Origin: Candidatus Dadabacteria bacterium CSP1-2
GTDB lineage: Bacteria > Desulfobacterota_D > UBA1144 > Nemesobacterales > CSP1-2
NCBI GenBank assembly: GCA_001443445.1
Contig: LDXN01000003.1
Location: 18,887 to 82,886 of the forward strand
Reading direction: 5' to 3'
Length of the DNA stretch: 64,000 nt
The translations under genes and the position numbers were made by a program. Positions 41,329 through 51,401 of the stretch are shown here, one piece after another. Under the pieces are notes generated by a model that had not been told where the DNA came from, did no database searches, and saw only the letters and a program-made list of their open reading frames with translations. The stretch's first letter is position 1. Each line of letters begins with the position of its first letter.

Positions 41329-43902
41329 ATGAAAGAAGCGTATAATCCACAAGAGATTGAGAGAAAATGGCAGTATGTTTGGAGTGAGAAAAGGGTCTAT
41401 GAAGTAACTGAGGACCATAACGAGGAGAAATATTATGTCCTTGAGATGTTCCCATACCCCTCTGGCAGAATCCATATGGGGCATGTAAGAAACTATACAA
41501 TTGGAGATGTTATAGCGCGGTATAAAAGGACATTGGGGTTTAATGTCCTCCATCCTATAGGATGGGATGCCTTTGGGCTTCCCGCAGAAAACGCTGCTAT
41601 TGAGCGTGGGGTTCATCCTGCAAAGTGGACTTATGAAAATATTGCTCAAATGAAAGCGCAACTAAAGAGGCTTGGTTTTAGTTACGACTGGAATAGGGAG
41701 ATTACTACCTCTGACCCTAATTATTATAAATGGGAGCAGATGGCTTTTACACGGATGTTTGATTGCGGACTAGCTTACAAAAGGTCTTCAGTTGTCAATT
41801 GGTGCCCTTCATGTGAAACGGTTTTGGCAAACGAACAGGTAGTAGTATCTGGTGCTGTATTACCCGAACCGCAGTCTGGTTCGGGAGGTAATAAACAGTT
41901 TGCATCAGATGGAAATAAAGAGGCTGCAAGGTGTTGGAGGTGTCAATCCGAGGTTGAGTTGAGAGAGTTAGAGGGCTGGTTTTTTAAAATTACGGATTAT
42001 GCAGAGCAACTCCTTGATGGATGCGAAAGGCTTAAAGATGGCTGGCCAGAAAGGGTTCTTACGATGCAAAAGAACTGGATAGGAAAAAGCACTGGCGCTG
42101 AAATTGATTTTCCCCTTGAGGAAACTATAGAGGGCGTGAGAAGTTTAAGGATTTTTACAACCCGCCCTGATACGGTTTTTGGAGTTACCTTTATGTGCAT
42201 TACACCGGAAAATCCAATTTCGGAGAGGATCGTAAAAGGAAAGCCACAAGAAAAAGAAGCAGTTCAGTTCATCCAAAGGATTAAAAGGCAAAGCAACATT
42301 GAAAGAGTAGGCGAAGGTGTAAAAAAGGAAGGTGTTTTTACAGGTGCCTACTGCGTAAACCCCTTTAGCGAGGAGCGTATACCGATTTACATAGCAAATT
42401 TTGTGCTTATTTCGTATGGCACTGGGGTGATTATGTGTGTTCCAGCACATGACCAAAGGGACTTTGAGTTTGCAAAGGAATACGGCTTGCCCATAAAGGT
42501 CGTGATTCAGCCTGAAGGTGATGATGTAAATCCAGATGATATGAAATGTGCTTATGAAGATGTGGGTATCATGGTAAATTCAGGTGAATATTCTGGAACT
42601 CCCTCTGAGATCGGCAAACAAAAGATCATCGAGTATGTGGAGACTAAAGGGTTTGGTCGAAGGCAAATAAACTATAGGCTTAGAGACTGGGGTATATCGC
42701 GTCAAAGATACTGGGGGGCACCTATTCCTATAATTTATTGCGATAGGTGCGGAACCTTAGCGGTTCCTGACAATTACCTACCAGTAGAGCTTCCGATGGA
42801 TATTGAATTTACAGGAAAGGGAGGCTCTCCGCTTGCAAAGATAGAGAAATTTGTAAATACAAAGTGCCATAAGTGCGGTGGTGATGCAAGAAGAGAAACC
42901 GACACGATGGATACATTTGTAGAGTCATCTTGGTATTTCCTTAGATACACCTCTCCGGATTTTGAAAATGGTATGTTAGATGGTGCAAGGGGTAAATATT
43001 GGCTTCCTGTAGACCAGTATATAGGTGGTATAGAGCACGCAATTTTGCATCTGCTTTATGCCAGATTTTATACAAAGGTATTGAGAGACCTTGGGATGTG
43101 CAATCTTGACGAACCCTTCTTAAATCTCCTAACTCAGGGGATGGTAATTAAAGACGGTGCTAAGATGTCAAAGTCTCTCGGAAACATTGTTGACCCTGAC
43201 GATATAATAGCAAAATATGGAGCAGATACTGTTCGTATATTTATGCTTTTTGCCTCGCCAGTTGAGAGGGATCTCGACTGGAGCGATGAGGGTATAGAGG
43301 GTTCATACAGATTTCTAAACCGGGTGTGGCGTTTTGCCTACGATTTCGGAATTCGGAATTCGGAATTCGGAATTAGAGAATCTTTTAATCCGCAATCCGC
43401 AATCCGCAATCCGCAATCAAAAGGTCTTCTTATTAAGGTACATAAGATGATTAAAAAGGTAACGGAAGACTTAGAAAGATTTCAATTCAATACAGGGGTC
43501 GCAGCTATCATGGAGCTTCTAAACGCTGTATCTAGGTTTCAATCCAATGGCAATGATGAAAAAGCTGTACTCAGGGAGGCGATTGAAACTATTGTTCGTC
43601 TTCTTTATCCCTTCGCCCCGCATATAGCTGAAGAGCTATGGGAAGCCCTTGGCTATAAAGAAACCCTCGTTGATAAGCCTTGGATTGAGTGGGATAGAGA
43701 GATTGTAGGGAGCGCTGCGGTCATCGTAGTCCTCCAGGTGAATGGAAAGGTACGAAGTCAAGTTTTCATGGACCCCGATACAACAGAAGAGGAGATGAAA
43801 CAGGCCGCTTTTTCAGATGAAAGAGTAAAAAGCTATATTTCTGGAAAAGAAATCAAAAAGGTTATTGTCGTTCCAAAAAGGCTTGTAAACATTGTTGTAT
43901 AG
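41329..43902 (+). CDS. leuS: Leucyl-tRNA synthetase with two repeat-derived insertions
   Basis: Class I synthetase charging tRNA-Leu, 857 residues. HIGH motif is [15 protein letters not shown] (about 43-57); the editing domain includes [16 protein letters not shown] motif is [10 protein letters not shown] (about 612-621). Two segments are foreign to the family. One, after ANEQVVV (about 175-201), reads [16 protein letters not shown] and onward, and is encoded by the hairpin/GGAAATAAA repeat. The second, after WRFAYD (about 672-698), contains RNSEFGIRE and [11 protein letters not shown], encoded by the GGAATTC/CCGCAATC repeat. Both lie in-frame between conserved blocks, in surface regions (zinc domain and anticodon-binding helical part), so the enzyme is presumably active. 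Confidence 0.96.
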   Translation: MKEAYNPQEIERKWQYVWSEKRVYEVTEDHNEEKYYVLEMFPYPSGRIHMGHVRNYTIGDVIARYKRTLGFNVLHPIGWDAFGLPAENAAIERGVHPAKWTYENIAQMKAQLKRLGFSYDWNREITTSDPNYYKWEQMAFTRMFDCGLAYKRSSVVNWCPSCETVLANEQVVVSGAVLPEPQSGSGGNKQFASDGNKEAARCWRCQSEVELRELEGWFFKITDYAEQLLDGCERLKDGWPERVLTMQKNWIGKSTGAEIDFPLEETIEGVRSLRIFTTRPDTVFGVTFMCITPENPISERIVKGKPQEKEAVQFIQRIKRQSNIERVGEGVKKEGVFTGAYCVNPFSEERIPIYIANFVLISYGTGVIMCVPAHDQRDFEFAKEYGLPIKVVIQPEGDDVNPDDMKCAYEDVGIMVNSGEYSGTPSEIGKQKIIEYVETKGFGRRQINYRLRDWGISRQRYWGAPIPIIYCDRCGTLAVPDNYLPVELPMDIEFTGKGGSPLAKIEKFVNTKCHKCGGDARRETDTMDTFVESSWYFLRYTSPDFENGMLDGARGKYWLPVDQYIGGIEHAILHLLYARFYTKVLRDLGMCNLDEPFLNLLTQGMVIKDGAKMSKSLGNIVDPDDIIAKYGADTVRIFMLFASPVERDLDWSDEGIEGSYRFLNRVWRFAYDFGIRNSEFGIRESFNPQSAIRNPQSKGLLIKVHKMIKKVTEDLERFQFNTGVAAIMELLNAVSRFQSNGNDEKAVLREAIETIVRLLYPFAPHIAEELWEALGYKETLVDKPWIEWDREIVGSAAVIVVLQVNGKVRSQVFMDPDTTEEEMKQAAFSDERVKSYISGKEIKKVIVVPKRLVNIVV
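41863..41925 (+). repeat. Structured hairpin/GGAAATAAA repeat element, leuS copy
   Basis: Stem CCCGAACC (41863-41870), loop GCAGTCT, GGTTCGGG (41878-41885), then AGGTAATAAACAG (41886-41898) and GGAAATAAA (41911-41919) followed by GAGG. Order and motifs match the copies at 11709-11767 and 26069-26143, in the sense orientation of leuS, and the whole element is translated in frame. Confidence 0.65.
43343..43421 (+). repeat. GGAATTC / CCGCAATC tandem repeat inside leuS
   Basis: Three GGAATTC-type units (TTCGGAATTCGGAATTCGG, about 43347-43365) are followed after ATTAGAGAATC by three CCGCAAT units (about 43390-43418). The same words occur in intergenic DNA at 32633-32683 and 17361-17597. It is read in frame as repeated FGIRN and [11 protein letters not shown]. 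Confidence 0.8.
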
Positions 43903-43969
43903 CCATAAGAGTATTAATACAAAGTAAAACAGATTTTTACAAATAGGACTTAAGGTAGAATTGCCGTTT

Positions 43970-44037
43970 ATGGTTCGACAACCTCACCTCGAACGGCTTG
44001 GTTTAAATACCGTCCGCCCTGAGCATGTCGAAGGGAG
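43970..44037. repeat. TTCGACA...CCTGAGCATGTCGAAGG repeat between leuS and thiE
   Basis: ATGGTTCGACAACC and CCCTGAGCATGTCGAAGGG belong to the TTCGAC/CTGAGC family also found inside dnaE, ftsY and pabB. It lies between the convergent leuS and thiE genes. Confidence 0.65.
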
Positions 44038-44079
44038 TTTTTGTTTGCCTGGATCCTATCAACAAAAATTAATAGTGTA

Positions 44080-44703
44080 CTAGCAAAAAAAATCAGCGAG
44101 ATTACGTGCAGCTTCTTCAGGGTTAGGTGAGCTAAAAACTGCTGTAATTACTGCAATCCCGTCTACACCTGTTTCTAAAACAGATTTTGCATTCCCCTTT
44201 GTTATTCCTCCGATAGCGAATATTGGAATCGTTTTTATCCTTCTCTTCGCTTCTTTTAGGATCTCAAAGGGGGTGGTTTTTCTATCTGGTTTTGTTGGTG
44301 TAAAAAATGGGGTTCCAAAAGCCAAATAATCTGCCCCTTCCTTCTCAGCCTGTAAGCCCCTTTCAATATCGCCATAACAAGAAACACCTATTATCGCTTC
44401 ACCACCGAGAATTTTTCTTGCCTCTGAAATCTCTGTGTCATCTTTTCCAAGGTGAACCCCGTCTGCTCCTATTTCCATAGCAAGCTTTGGCGAATCATTG
44501 ATGATTAGAGGAATTCCATATCTTCTTGTTATTTTAAGAAGTTCTTTTCCCAGTCTTATGATTTCTTCTTCGGGAGTATCCTTTTCTCTAAGCTGGATGA
44601 TTTTAGCTCCGCCTCGAATGGCTTTTTCTACGGTCTCTATAAACCTATCTCTTGGAATGAGTTTTTGATCAGTTATAACATAGAGTCCTTTGAGTATGTA
44701 CAT
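44080..44703 (-). CDS. thiE: Thiamine-phosphate synthase
   Basis: Joins the thiazole and pyrimidine phosphates to make thiamine phosphate. 207 residues in a TIM barrel; KIIQLREKDTPEEE (about 35-48), PLIINDSPKLAMEIGADGVH (about 65-84), LGKDD and the phosphate-binding FAIGGITKGNAKSVLETGVD are intact. It stands alone, with no TPP riboswitch recognisable upstream and no other thi gene in the window. Confidence 0.95.
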   Translation of the reverse strand: MYILKGLYVITDQKLIPRDRFIETVEKAIRGGAKIIQLREKDTPEEEIIRLGKELLKITRRYGIPLIINDSPKLAMEIGADGVHLGKDDTEISEARKILGGEAIIGVSCYGDIERGLQAEKEGADYLAFGTPFFTPTKPDRKTTPFEILKEAKRRIKTIPIFAIGGITKGNAKSVLETGVDGIAVITAVFSSPNPEEAARNLADFFC

Positions 44704-44763
44704 TATTGATTTTAGAGTATCCCATTTGAGATTTTTCTACAAATTATTATTTAATGTGTTTTC

Positions 44764-44793
44764 TTGACAGCAGTTTATTCTACGTGATATTAT
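44764..44793 (+). promoter_or_regulatory. Strong sigma-70-like promoter of the lipoprotein gene
   Basis: TTGACA (44764-44769) and TATTAT (44788-44793), spaced 18 bp, about 28 bp before the ATG at 44822. This is among the best matches to the -35/-10 consensus in the window. Confidence 0.65.
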
Positions 44794-44821
44794 CGTCTAC
44801 TCCCTAAATGTGAGGGTATAA

Positions 44822-45697
44822 ATGAAAATATTGAGAAGTGTATTATTGCTTTTTGCCCTGCTTGTATTAATATCGTCATCACAAGGGTGTGGTAATTCTG
44901 ATTGTGTACTTACGGGTTTCGTTAATTGTGGTGGTGGTGGTGGTGCTGATAAGAGCATAATTAATGGAACAGTTGTACCTCCTGTTATAGGTGGTCCTGG
45001 GGTTTCCGGAATCAAGGTTATAGCTGAACGGAATAACGAAAGGGTAGCCAGCGATACTACTAATTCTGAGGGTGAATTTAAACTCAAGGTTCGTGAGGGG
45101 GATATAACCCTACTATTCGAAATACTCGGTGAAGTTACTCTTGGTAGAGCTTTTACTATCACTGAGGATAGTGAGGTTTTTTTAGAAGTGAGTCTAGATC
45201 TAGGACTAAATCAAATAGAAGTCGAGGATTGGGATGTTGTACAAGATCCTATACGTTGTGATAGCAACCAAAGTTTTATAATAGACGAGGATGATTTAGT
45301 AGATTTTACAGTGGATGGTAACGGGAAGGATTGTATAAGGGCTCAAGGAGATTGCTTTATTGATATTGTAGTTCAGAATATTACGCTTGACGTTTGCAAC
45401 GAGGGCATTCTTGCAGAAGGCAGCGCCAACGTGAATCTTGAAGCGCTCGCAGTTCCAACATTAACTATTGACGCTGAAGGTAATGGCATTCATACAAAAG
45501 GTGATTCGTCTGTTACGCTTATTGGTGGGGATATTTTTGTAACGTCTGCTGATAGTAATGGTATTTTGGCTACAGATGACTCAAATGTCGATGTTATTCC
45601 GACTGGTGATTGTACTATTGAGGGTGGTGATAAGGCTGTAAATGAACAAGATGCCGCTATGATAGATCCAGATGGTTGTACACTTGTACAACCATAG
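44822..45697 (+). CDS. Predicted lipoprotein with carboxypeptidase-regulatory-like domain
   Basis: 291 residues. The N-terminus ILRSVLLLFALLVLISS ends in a lipobox-like SQGC (about residue 24). A glycine-rich linker (VNCGGGGGADK) is followed by a transthyretin-like domain (IINGTVVPPVIGGPGVSGI ... TTNSEGEFKLKVREGD, about 50-110) and then strand repeats (GNGIHTKGDSSVTLIG, SNGILATDDSNVDVIPTGD) that look like a small parallel beta-helix. It should be anchored at the cell surface or outer membrane. No function is assigned; an outer-membrane-type gene follows 210 bp downstream. Confidence 0.75.
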   Translation: MKILRSVLLLFALLVLISSSQGCGNSDCVLTGFVNCGGGGGADKSIINGTVVPPVIGGPGVSGIKVIAERNNERVASDTTNSEGEFKLKVREGDITLLFEILGEVTLGRAFTITEDSEVFLEVSLDLGLNQIEVEDWDVVQDPIRCDSNQSFIIDEDDLVDFTVDGNGKDCIRAQGDCFIDIVVQNITLDVCNEGILAEGSANVNLEALAVPTLTIDAEGNGIHTKGDSSVTLIGGDIFVTSADSNGILATDDSNVDVIPTGDCTIEGGDKAVNEQDAAMIDPDGCTLVQP

Positions 45698-45906
45698 TAG
45701 ATATAGATGGCAACTAAATGCGTTTCACCTCTACAAATATATCTTTGTAACATAACTTTATCTGTCAGGGACTTTAATGCTATATTTTCATGGCTAAATG
45801 CTTTTTTCACAACCAAATGATAAAGGCTTGAAATCGTGATAAAGTTTTGATAAAATCGAATGGTCAGGGTGAATCTTTTATAAACTCAATAAGGAGGTAT
45901 GGTAGG

Positions 45907-46824
45907 ATGCAGGCACATAAAAGAGGTATTCTTTATTTCAAAACCGCAGTTGTATTCTTAGTAGTTTTAACGGTCTTTTGTATCTCTGCAAATGGTGTTA
46001 GGGCAGCAGGACCAATGATCCCCAACTCATTCTTTCTTGAGAATCCCTATTCTTATACAGGTTTTAGGGCAAATGTAGAGGTGGTGGATTTAGATGACCC
46101 ACCTGGTGGGGTTTTAATAATGAATCAATACAGGGTGGACATAAACTTATATCAAAACCTCTTCGGCTTATATGCAAAGTTTCCCTTTGCTGGTGTAATT
46201 GATTTTGGTCCAGACTCTGAATTTAACTTAACAGAGAAACAAGATGATTATGATTTTGGAAATATTGGAATCGGTGGCAAATTTGCGTTACTAAATCTTG
46301 ATTACTTAATTCTAACAGCCGGTTTTGAGGTTATATTGCCCACAGCAAGCGATGACCTGGGCGCGCAGGCGGCACAGGCTTATTTTAGAGATTTTGTCAA
46401 TTTTATAGATGAGGCTATAACCCTAGACCCCTATTTGGTGTTAGGGGTTGGTTCTGGGATGTTTGCCCTGCAAGGTAATCTAGATTTTGATATAATTACA
46501 AATGCCGACAAGATTGATACAATCGGGATAATCAACACAGGTGGAGACGACATTGAGCTTATAATAGAGTATGGAGGCACTGCTAGCATAACACCCCCTC
46601 TTAATCTCCCATTTTCAACTACAATTCTCGTAGAGGTGCTTGCAGAGTCTACAACAACGTTTGATGACAACTTTACGGCGGTTTACGTAACCCCCGGTCT
46701 CAGGTTTGGTGGGCAGATAGTAAGCGTTGGAGCGGGAGTTCAAATTCCAGTTGCTGATAACGAAGTAACTGATTTTGCAAATGTAGATTTTCTTTTTGAC
46801 CTCATAATAAGGTTTGGGAGCTGA
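45907..46824 (+). CDS. Predicted outer-membrane beta-barrel protein
   Basis: About 305 residues from ATG 45907, chosen because AAGGAGG (45891-45897) precedes it by 9 nt and because KRGILYFKTAVVFLVVLTVF starts a clear signal peptide ending near VRAAG; an in-frame start 60 bp upstream has no ribosome site. The mature part has alternating beta-strand patterns (MNQYRVDINLYQNLFGLYAK, NIGIGGKFALLNLDYLILTA) and ends in FLFDLIIRFGS, consistent with a barrel C-terminus. No specific family is recognised. Confidence 0.7.
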   Translation: MQAHKRGILYFKTAVVFLVVLTVFCISANGVRAAGPMIPNSFFLENPYSYTGFRANVEVVDLDDPPGGVLIMNQYRVDINLYQNLFGLYAKFPFAGVIDFGPDSEFNLTEKQDDYDFGNIGIGGKFALLNLDYLILTAGFEVILPTASDDLGAQAAQAYFRDFVNFIDEAITLDPYLVLGVGSGMFALQGNLDFDIITNADKIDTIGIINTGGDDIELIIEYGGTASITPPLNLPFSTTILVEVLAESTTTFDDNFTAVYVTPGLRFGGQIVSVGAGVQIPVADNEVTDFANVDFLFDLIIRFGS

Positions 46825-46952
46825 CCTCCTTAGGCATTAGTTAGGGCTTATAATATTTACATACTAGGATGTAAGCTTAATTATTTTAAGCCAAGAATAC
46901 TTTTATTTTCTAGTCACCTTTATTACTCCCCTAGGGTATCCTATTTATACCG

Positions 46953-47870
46953 ATGACTGCTGAGGCAATAGTAGTTGCAAGGGGTATATCAAAAAGCTTT
47001 GGCTCAATCCGTGCCGTAGATGAGATTTCATTTCAGGTGACGTTAAGAGAGTGCTACGGTTTTCTCGGTCCCAATGGAGCAGGGAAGACCACTGCTATTC
47101 GTATGGTTTCTTGTCACATTCCTCTTACTTCCGGAATTCTGAATGTTTTCGGACTAGATGTAAGCCAGCATAGTAGGGAAATCAAGGCTATGGTTGGAGT
47201 AGCCCCTCAGGACAATAACCTAGACCCGGATTTAAACGTTATTGAGAATCTTGTTGTTTATTCTCGATACTTTGATATCCCAAGGAGGGAAGCGGAGAGA
47301 AGATCAAGGGAACTACTTGAATTTATGAGTATAGATGAAAGAAGAAAGGAGCAAGTAACAAGGCTCTCAGGCGGCATGCAGAGACGTCTTATAGTAGCAA
47401 GGGCGCTTATCAACGATCCTAAGCTATTGATTCTTGATGAACCTACTACAGGACTCGATCCCCAGGCAAGGCATCTTATCTGGCAGAGGCTTCGTGAGTT
47501 AAAAAGAAAGGGGGTTACTATGATCCTCACTACTCATTATATGGAGGAGGCCGAACAACTCTGCGATAGGGTTGCGGTAATGGATTCTGGAAAGATACTC
47601 GTAGAGGGTCCGCCGAGGGAACTAATAGAAAGATATGCCGGGCGAGATGTGTTTGAGGTAAGACGGGCAGAGGATAATAGGGTTCTCCTCAGGCTTCAGG
47701 GCCTTGAGTTCGGCTTTGAGAGAGCCGGAGATACGATTTACATCTTTTCAAGGGATGGCGATGAGATAGGAAGAAGGCTTCTCTCAATAAGAGAGCTCGA
47801 GGTTCTTCATCGCCGCGCAAATTTAGAGGATGTATTTTTGAGGTTGACAGGGAGAGAATTAAGGGATTAG
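46953..47870 (+). CDS. ABC transporter ATP-binding protein (DrrA/ABC-2 type), without adjacent permease
   Basis: 305 residues. Walker A GPNGAGKTTAIR (about 42-53), signature LSGGMQRRL (about 139-147), Walker B LLILDEPTTGLDPQ (about 158-171) and switch TTHYMEEAEQ are intact. The C-terminal 70 residues match the DrrA-type extension. These ATPases power ABC-2 exporters, and the permease gene normally follows directly; here the next 90 bp are repeats and then the convergent thrC. The permease has been lost or lies elsewhere. Confidence 0.9.
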   Translation: MTAEAIVVARGISKSFGSIRAVDEISFQVTLRECYGFLGPNGAGKTTAIRMVSCHIPLTSGILNVFGLDVSQHSREIKAMVGVAPQDNNLDPDLNVIENLVVYSRYFDIPRREAERRSRELLEFMSIDERRKEQVTRLSGGMQRRLIVARALINDPKLLILDEPTTGLDPQARHLIWQRLRELKRKGVTMILTTHYMEEAEQLCDRVAVMDSGKILVEGPPRELIERYAGRDVFEVRRAEDNRVLLRLQGLEFGFERAGDTIYIFSRDGDEIGRRLLSIRELEVLHRRANLEDVFLRLTGRELRD

Positions 47871-47873
47871 AAA

Positions 47874-47966
47874 TGAGAAGACAGGAGTCAGAAGACGGAA
47901 GACAGAGTTCTGTATTCAGAAGAGTCAATTAGGCTTCTGACTCTTGGATTTTGACTTCTGAATTTT
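47874..47966. repeat. AGTCAGAAG / CTTCTGACT degenerate inverted repeat
   Basis: Words such as GGAGTCAGAAGACGGAAGAC are followed by TTAGGCTTCTGACTCTTGG and TTTGACTTCTGAATTT, which are complementary. It lies immediately after the ABC ATPase stop, where a permease gene would be expected. Confidence 0.5.
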
Positions 47967-47998
47967 TGTTCGTTGCTTAGTAGAAAGGATAGGAAAAA

Positions 47999-49348
47999 TC
48001 AAATTGCCTCTTTTATATTCTCAAATATCGCTTTTTTTACCATAGCTAAATCCGGTGGGAGTTCCACAGGCGTGTTAGCATGCTTAGGTATGATTCCTTC
48101 AAGCCTGCCTTCGTGGTATCCGATTTTAAATTCGACGAATTTTAGACCATGGGCCGTAGAGATTATAACGACTCTGTCATTCGGTTTAATTACGCTTCGT
48201 TCAACTAGTTTTAAGAAGGCAGCAGTCGCTACGCCGGTGTGGGGACAGTTGAAGGTTCCAGTTCTGTCTACAAGTGCGGCAGCGTTTGAGAGCTCATCTT
48301 CACTAGCCTGTTCTACTATTCCATCAAACATCTTTAGAATCTTAATGGCTTTATTCACACTCACAGGGTTTCCAATCTGGATAGCGCTCGCGAGGGTTTT
48401 TTCTGCCTTTACTGGATGGAATTCTTTAAATCCTTTGAGGTAGCTAAGATACAGTGGATTAGCGCGCTGTGCCTGAGCACAGACAATTCGTGGAAGTTTG
48501 TTAATAAGACCAAGCTCATACATTATTATGAACCCCTTTCCTAGCGCGGAGACGTTTCCGAGATTTCCACCGGGAATGATTACCCAATCAGGCACTTCCC
48601 AATCGAACTGCTGGCAGAGCTCGATACTTACAGTTTTCTGCCCTTCGATACGTAGAGAGTTCATGGAGTTTGCAAGATAAATATTGTGCTCAGTGCATAT
48701 TCTTTGTACCATCTCCATACAGCCATCAAAATCCGTATCTAGTGATAGTACAAGAGCACCATTTGAAAGTGGTTGAACAAGTTGAGCAATAGATACCTTG
48801 TTTCTTGGAAGGAAAACAATAGCTTGAATTCCAGCTGCTGCACAATAAGCAGAAAGCGCAGCCGAGGTATCCCCAGTAGATGCGCATGCTACGGCAGGGA
48901 TATCCACTCCATCTGCTATCATCTGTTTTACAACTGAGACAAGAACAGTCATCCCCAAATCTTTAAAAGAACCAGTATGACTGTTTCCGCACATCTTTAT
49001 CCAGAGATCCTCTACACCAACCTGCTTTCCAAATCTTTCGGCCCAGAAAACGTTTGAAGCCCCCTCATACATAGACACAATGTTCTCATCCTCGACGTAT
49101 GGACAAACCCATTCTTTTTTACCCCAGACAGAGCTGCCATATGGCCAGTTTTGTCGTCTATAACGGTCGTCAAAAAGCCGTTTCCATTCATCTTGGGATT
49201 TTTCCTTGAGTGGTTTTAGGTCGTGTACTACTTCAAGAAGATTACCGCATTTCTTGCATAGATAAACTATTTCATTAAGTGGATATGTTTCATTACACCT
49301 ATCATTTACACACTGGAACCAAACTCTATATTTATTATGATTTTTCAT
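47999..49348 (-). CDS. thrC: Threonine synthase
   Basis: PLP-dependent conversion of O-phosphohomoserine to threonine. 449 residues. The N-terminus has four cysteines (CVNDRC, CKKC) typical of a zinc-ribbon-containing class, then [13 protein letters not shown] with the PLP lysine (about 126), [31 protein letters not shown] (phosphate-binding) and TAHGLKF. The gene is solitary here: no thrA or thrB is in the window. Confidence 0.94.
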   Translation of the reverse strand: MKNHNKYRVWFQCVNDRCNETYPLNEIVYLCKKCGNLLEVVHDLKPLKEKSQDEWKRLFDDRYRRQNWPYGSSVWGKKEWVCPYVEDENIVSMYEGASNVFWAERFGKQVGVEDLWIKMCGNSHTGSFKDLGMTVLVSVVKQMIADGVDIPAVACASTGDTSAALSAYCAAAGIQAIVFLPRNKVSIAQLVQPLSNGALVLSLDTDFDGCMEMVQRICTEHNIYLANSMNSLRIEGQKTVSIELCQQFDWEVPDWVIIPGGNLGNVSALGKGFIIMYELGLINKLPRIVCAQAQRANPLYLSYLKGFKEFHPVKAEKTLASAIQIGNPVSVNKAIKILKMFDGIVEQASEDELSNAAALVDRTGTFNCPHTGVATAAFLKLVERSVIKPNDRVVIISTAHGLKFVEFKIGYHEGRLEGIIPKHANTPVELPPDLAMVKKAIFENIKEAI

Positions 49349-49407
49349 GTCCTGAGAACAAAATACACCTTTGTATTTTGGATGTCAATGTGTTGTGTGA
49401 CACCTGT

Positions 49408-49875
49408 CTAAGGACTCAACGCTTTTCTTTCAAGTGCCCTTCTTTTTATTGTCTCTCCATTTTTCCAGAACTTTTTATCCTCTTCTGAAACAGGTTTCAG
49501 GATTGGGATTGGCTTTGGTCTTCCGTGTGTGTCTACTGCAACAAATACGAAATACCCTCTGCAACAGAAGTCCTTACTCTCACCAGGTTTTTCTTCTCTA
49601 TATACGTCAACCTTTACGACCATCGAGGTTTTGGCTGTATAGATTACCTTGCTTCTAAGCTCGACAATGTCTCCTTGCTTAATTGGTATTTTGAAGTCGA
49701 GTGCCTCAATAGATGCAGTAACAACATTCTCGCCTGAGAAACGTATTGCTGATAAAGCTCCAGTCAGGTCCATCATCTCAACAAGTTTTCCACCAAAAAT
49801 TGTTCCGTAATTATTCGTGTCGTTTGGGAAGACAAAATGGGTATTTATCACCTCGATTGATTCTTTCTCAATCAT
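49408..49875 (-). CDS. Acyl-CoA thioesterase (hotdog fold, YciA-like)
   Basis: 155 residues in a single hotdog domain: FPNDTNNYGTIFGGKLVEMMD (about 13-33, one gap-free block; catalytic Asn/Asp region) and SIEALDFKIPIKQGDIVELR (about 53-72) are typical. It hydrolyses acyl-CoA to free acid and CoA. AGGAGG precedes the ATG. It starts about 50 bp after the flavin-reductase-family gene on the same strand, so the two may be co-transcribed. Confidence 0.9.
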   Translation of the reverse strand: MIEKESIEVINTHFVFPNDTNNYGTIFGGKLVEMMDLTGALSAIRFSGENVVTASIEALDFKIPIKQGDIVELRSKVIYTAKTSMVVKVDVYREEKPGESKDFCCRGYFVFVAVDTHGRPKPIPILKPVSEEDKKFWKNGETIKRRALERKALSP

Positions 49876-49925
49876 CTTTAATCCTCCTAGAGGTCAACTG
49901 GTTCAATGCAAATCTGAATGATGAA

Positions 49926-50507
49926 CTATGGAATCCAAGGTGTGTAATCAATCTTATGAATTCTCTCAAGCGATAAAGCAACTGATCGAGAAAGCTTTTC
50001 CCCATATTCGGAAATCCACTCAGGAGGAGCGGTGTAGTAAAAGTAATCAAGGGTCATCCATTCTCTACCGCTTAATATTCCACCGTCTACAACATTCACC
50101 AAGAAAGCAGTCATATCGCCTCCATCCATTGCATTTATAACCCTACAATCTGCATAAGAATGGGCATCCTTGAGAATCGGGCTTCCTGTTACTCCTGAGT
50201 CGTATGGAATGCCTTTAAGCTTTTCTCTTTCACGACCTGTGTAGAAGCCGAAGTTTTTTACAATCTCTAGCTGATCTTTTCTTAGAATATGCACCGCGAA
50301 GGCTTTGCTGTTTATGATAAATTCATGTGTGTAATTCCCCTTCCAGATTCCTACAAGAAGTCTCGGAAAAGAGTAGACGATTGACGCTGTAACTACGGTT
50401 ACCGCGATCTGAGCATTAACCCTACCCTGCCATGAGCTTGTGATCGCTACTACAGGGGAAAGTGACCAGAAAGCACCTGCAAGGGTAACTCCTTCTTCTT
50501 TGCTCAT
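49926..50507 (-). CDS. Flavin reductase-like FMN-binding protein
   Basis: 193 residues in the split-barrel FMN-binding fold: SPVVAITSSWQGRVNAQIA (about 17-35), FPRLLVGIWKGNYTHEFI and DSGVTGSPILKDAHSYADCR are features of the flavin reductase family. Such proteins reduce FMN or FAD for a partner monooxygenase, but no monooxygenase adjoins it. Co-transcription with the downstream thioesterase is possible. Confidence 0.85.
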   Translation of the reverse strand: MSKEEGVTLAGAFWSLSPVVAITSSWQGRVNAQIAVTVVTASIVYSFPRLLVGIWKGNYTHEFIINSKAFAVHILRKDQLEIVKNFGFYTGREREKLKGIPYDSGVTGSPILKDAHSYADCRVINAMDGGDMTAFLVNVVDGGILSGREWMTLDYFYYTAPPEWISEYGEKLSRSVALSLERIHKIDYTPWIP

Positions 50508-50648
50508 AAATAATCTCTTCCTAGTTGTAGAATATATTTTAACAAGCTTACAGCATTATCCTAAGACGGATCCATCCTTCTAGGGCTTATGTAGCCTGGT
50601 AGCATTTATATTCAGCGTTTAAAAACTAACAGGAATTAATGCTTTCTA

Positions 50649-51401
50649 TTACCAATTAAAACCGATTAAAACATATTGGTTCATAAGTGGTGTAAGATTT
50701 ATATTATTACTTCCTTTGATAAATATCTTAGTAGGGTTTATTAAATAGCTTAAAGCCCTTAAAAAGCCACTGTCCCTATCTTCAAGCCAGTTTGAAGTTT
50801 CCTCAAGAATAATTCCAAAGGGTACCCCAGCCCCAGGTGTGACAATGAGGTCTTGAAGTGAGGGTGGGCGCATTATGCCTTCAATTGTATATTCAAATAG
50901 AGTACTTTGAAGAAAAGCACCAAAAGCTGAAGTAGGACGGTTATATCCAAGTGCTCTGTAATAAAGATAAATGGAAGCTCCAAAGGTAGGATGTTGGACC
51001 CAGTTTGTCATAATTCCATCGCCGTCATTCCATGCAATAGGCCCACGGCGTCCATTATTTTGAAAATGGGATATATTCTTCCACCACCTTCTCGGGTCTA
51101 TTATCAGTTGGTCATCTTTTTGCTTTACGTAAATTGCTCGAAAAACCCAGATCCCTGCGTAAGCATTTTGAGTGTCGCGTAGAAAATCCTCAAAATCGGC
51201 AAGTGATTTAGGCCTGGTTTCTTTTTTAAGAAATATATCAGGCTTTTTTTCATTTCCCATTATATCAATAAATGTAGATTCGTCATATGGCTTGGCTAGT
51301 ATTGGTATGTCATCGCTAAATGGTGGGTCGGCATACACACCACTATAAGAAGCCAAAAACGAGGTAAATGTTATAAGTAATAAACCTAAATGATTAATCA
51401 A
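50649..51401 (-). CDS. DUF3943 family exported protein
   Basis: 250 residues with a signal peptide (about 1-24, LLLITFTSFLASYSGVYA). The body has WNDGDGIMTNWVQHPTFGAS, YRALGYNRP, FEYTIEGIMRPPSLQDLI and VTPGAGVPFG, the pattern I associate with DUF3943, an envelope family of unknown function often near membrane lipid genes. Its mature part is probably in the periplasm or outer membrane. No operon partner. Confidence 0.75.
   Translation of the reverse strand: MINHLGLLLITFTSFLASYSGVYADPPFSDDIPILAKPYDESTFIDIMGNEKKPDIFLKKETRPKSLADFEDFLRDTQNAYAGIWVFRAIYVKQKDDQLIIDPRRWWKNISHFQNNGRRGPIAWNDGDGIMTNWVQHPTFGASIYLYYRALGYNRPTSAFGAFLQSTLFEYTIEGIMRPPSLQDLIVTPGAGVPFGIILEETSNWLEDRDSGFLRALSYLINPTKIFIKGSNNINLTPLMNQYVLIGFNW

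Noticed and set aside
44704..44760. TPP riboswitch upstream of thiE
   Set aside because: The CTGAGA-type conserved core is absent.
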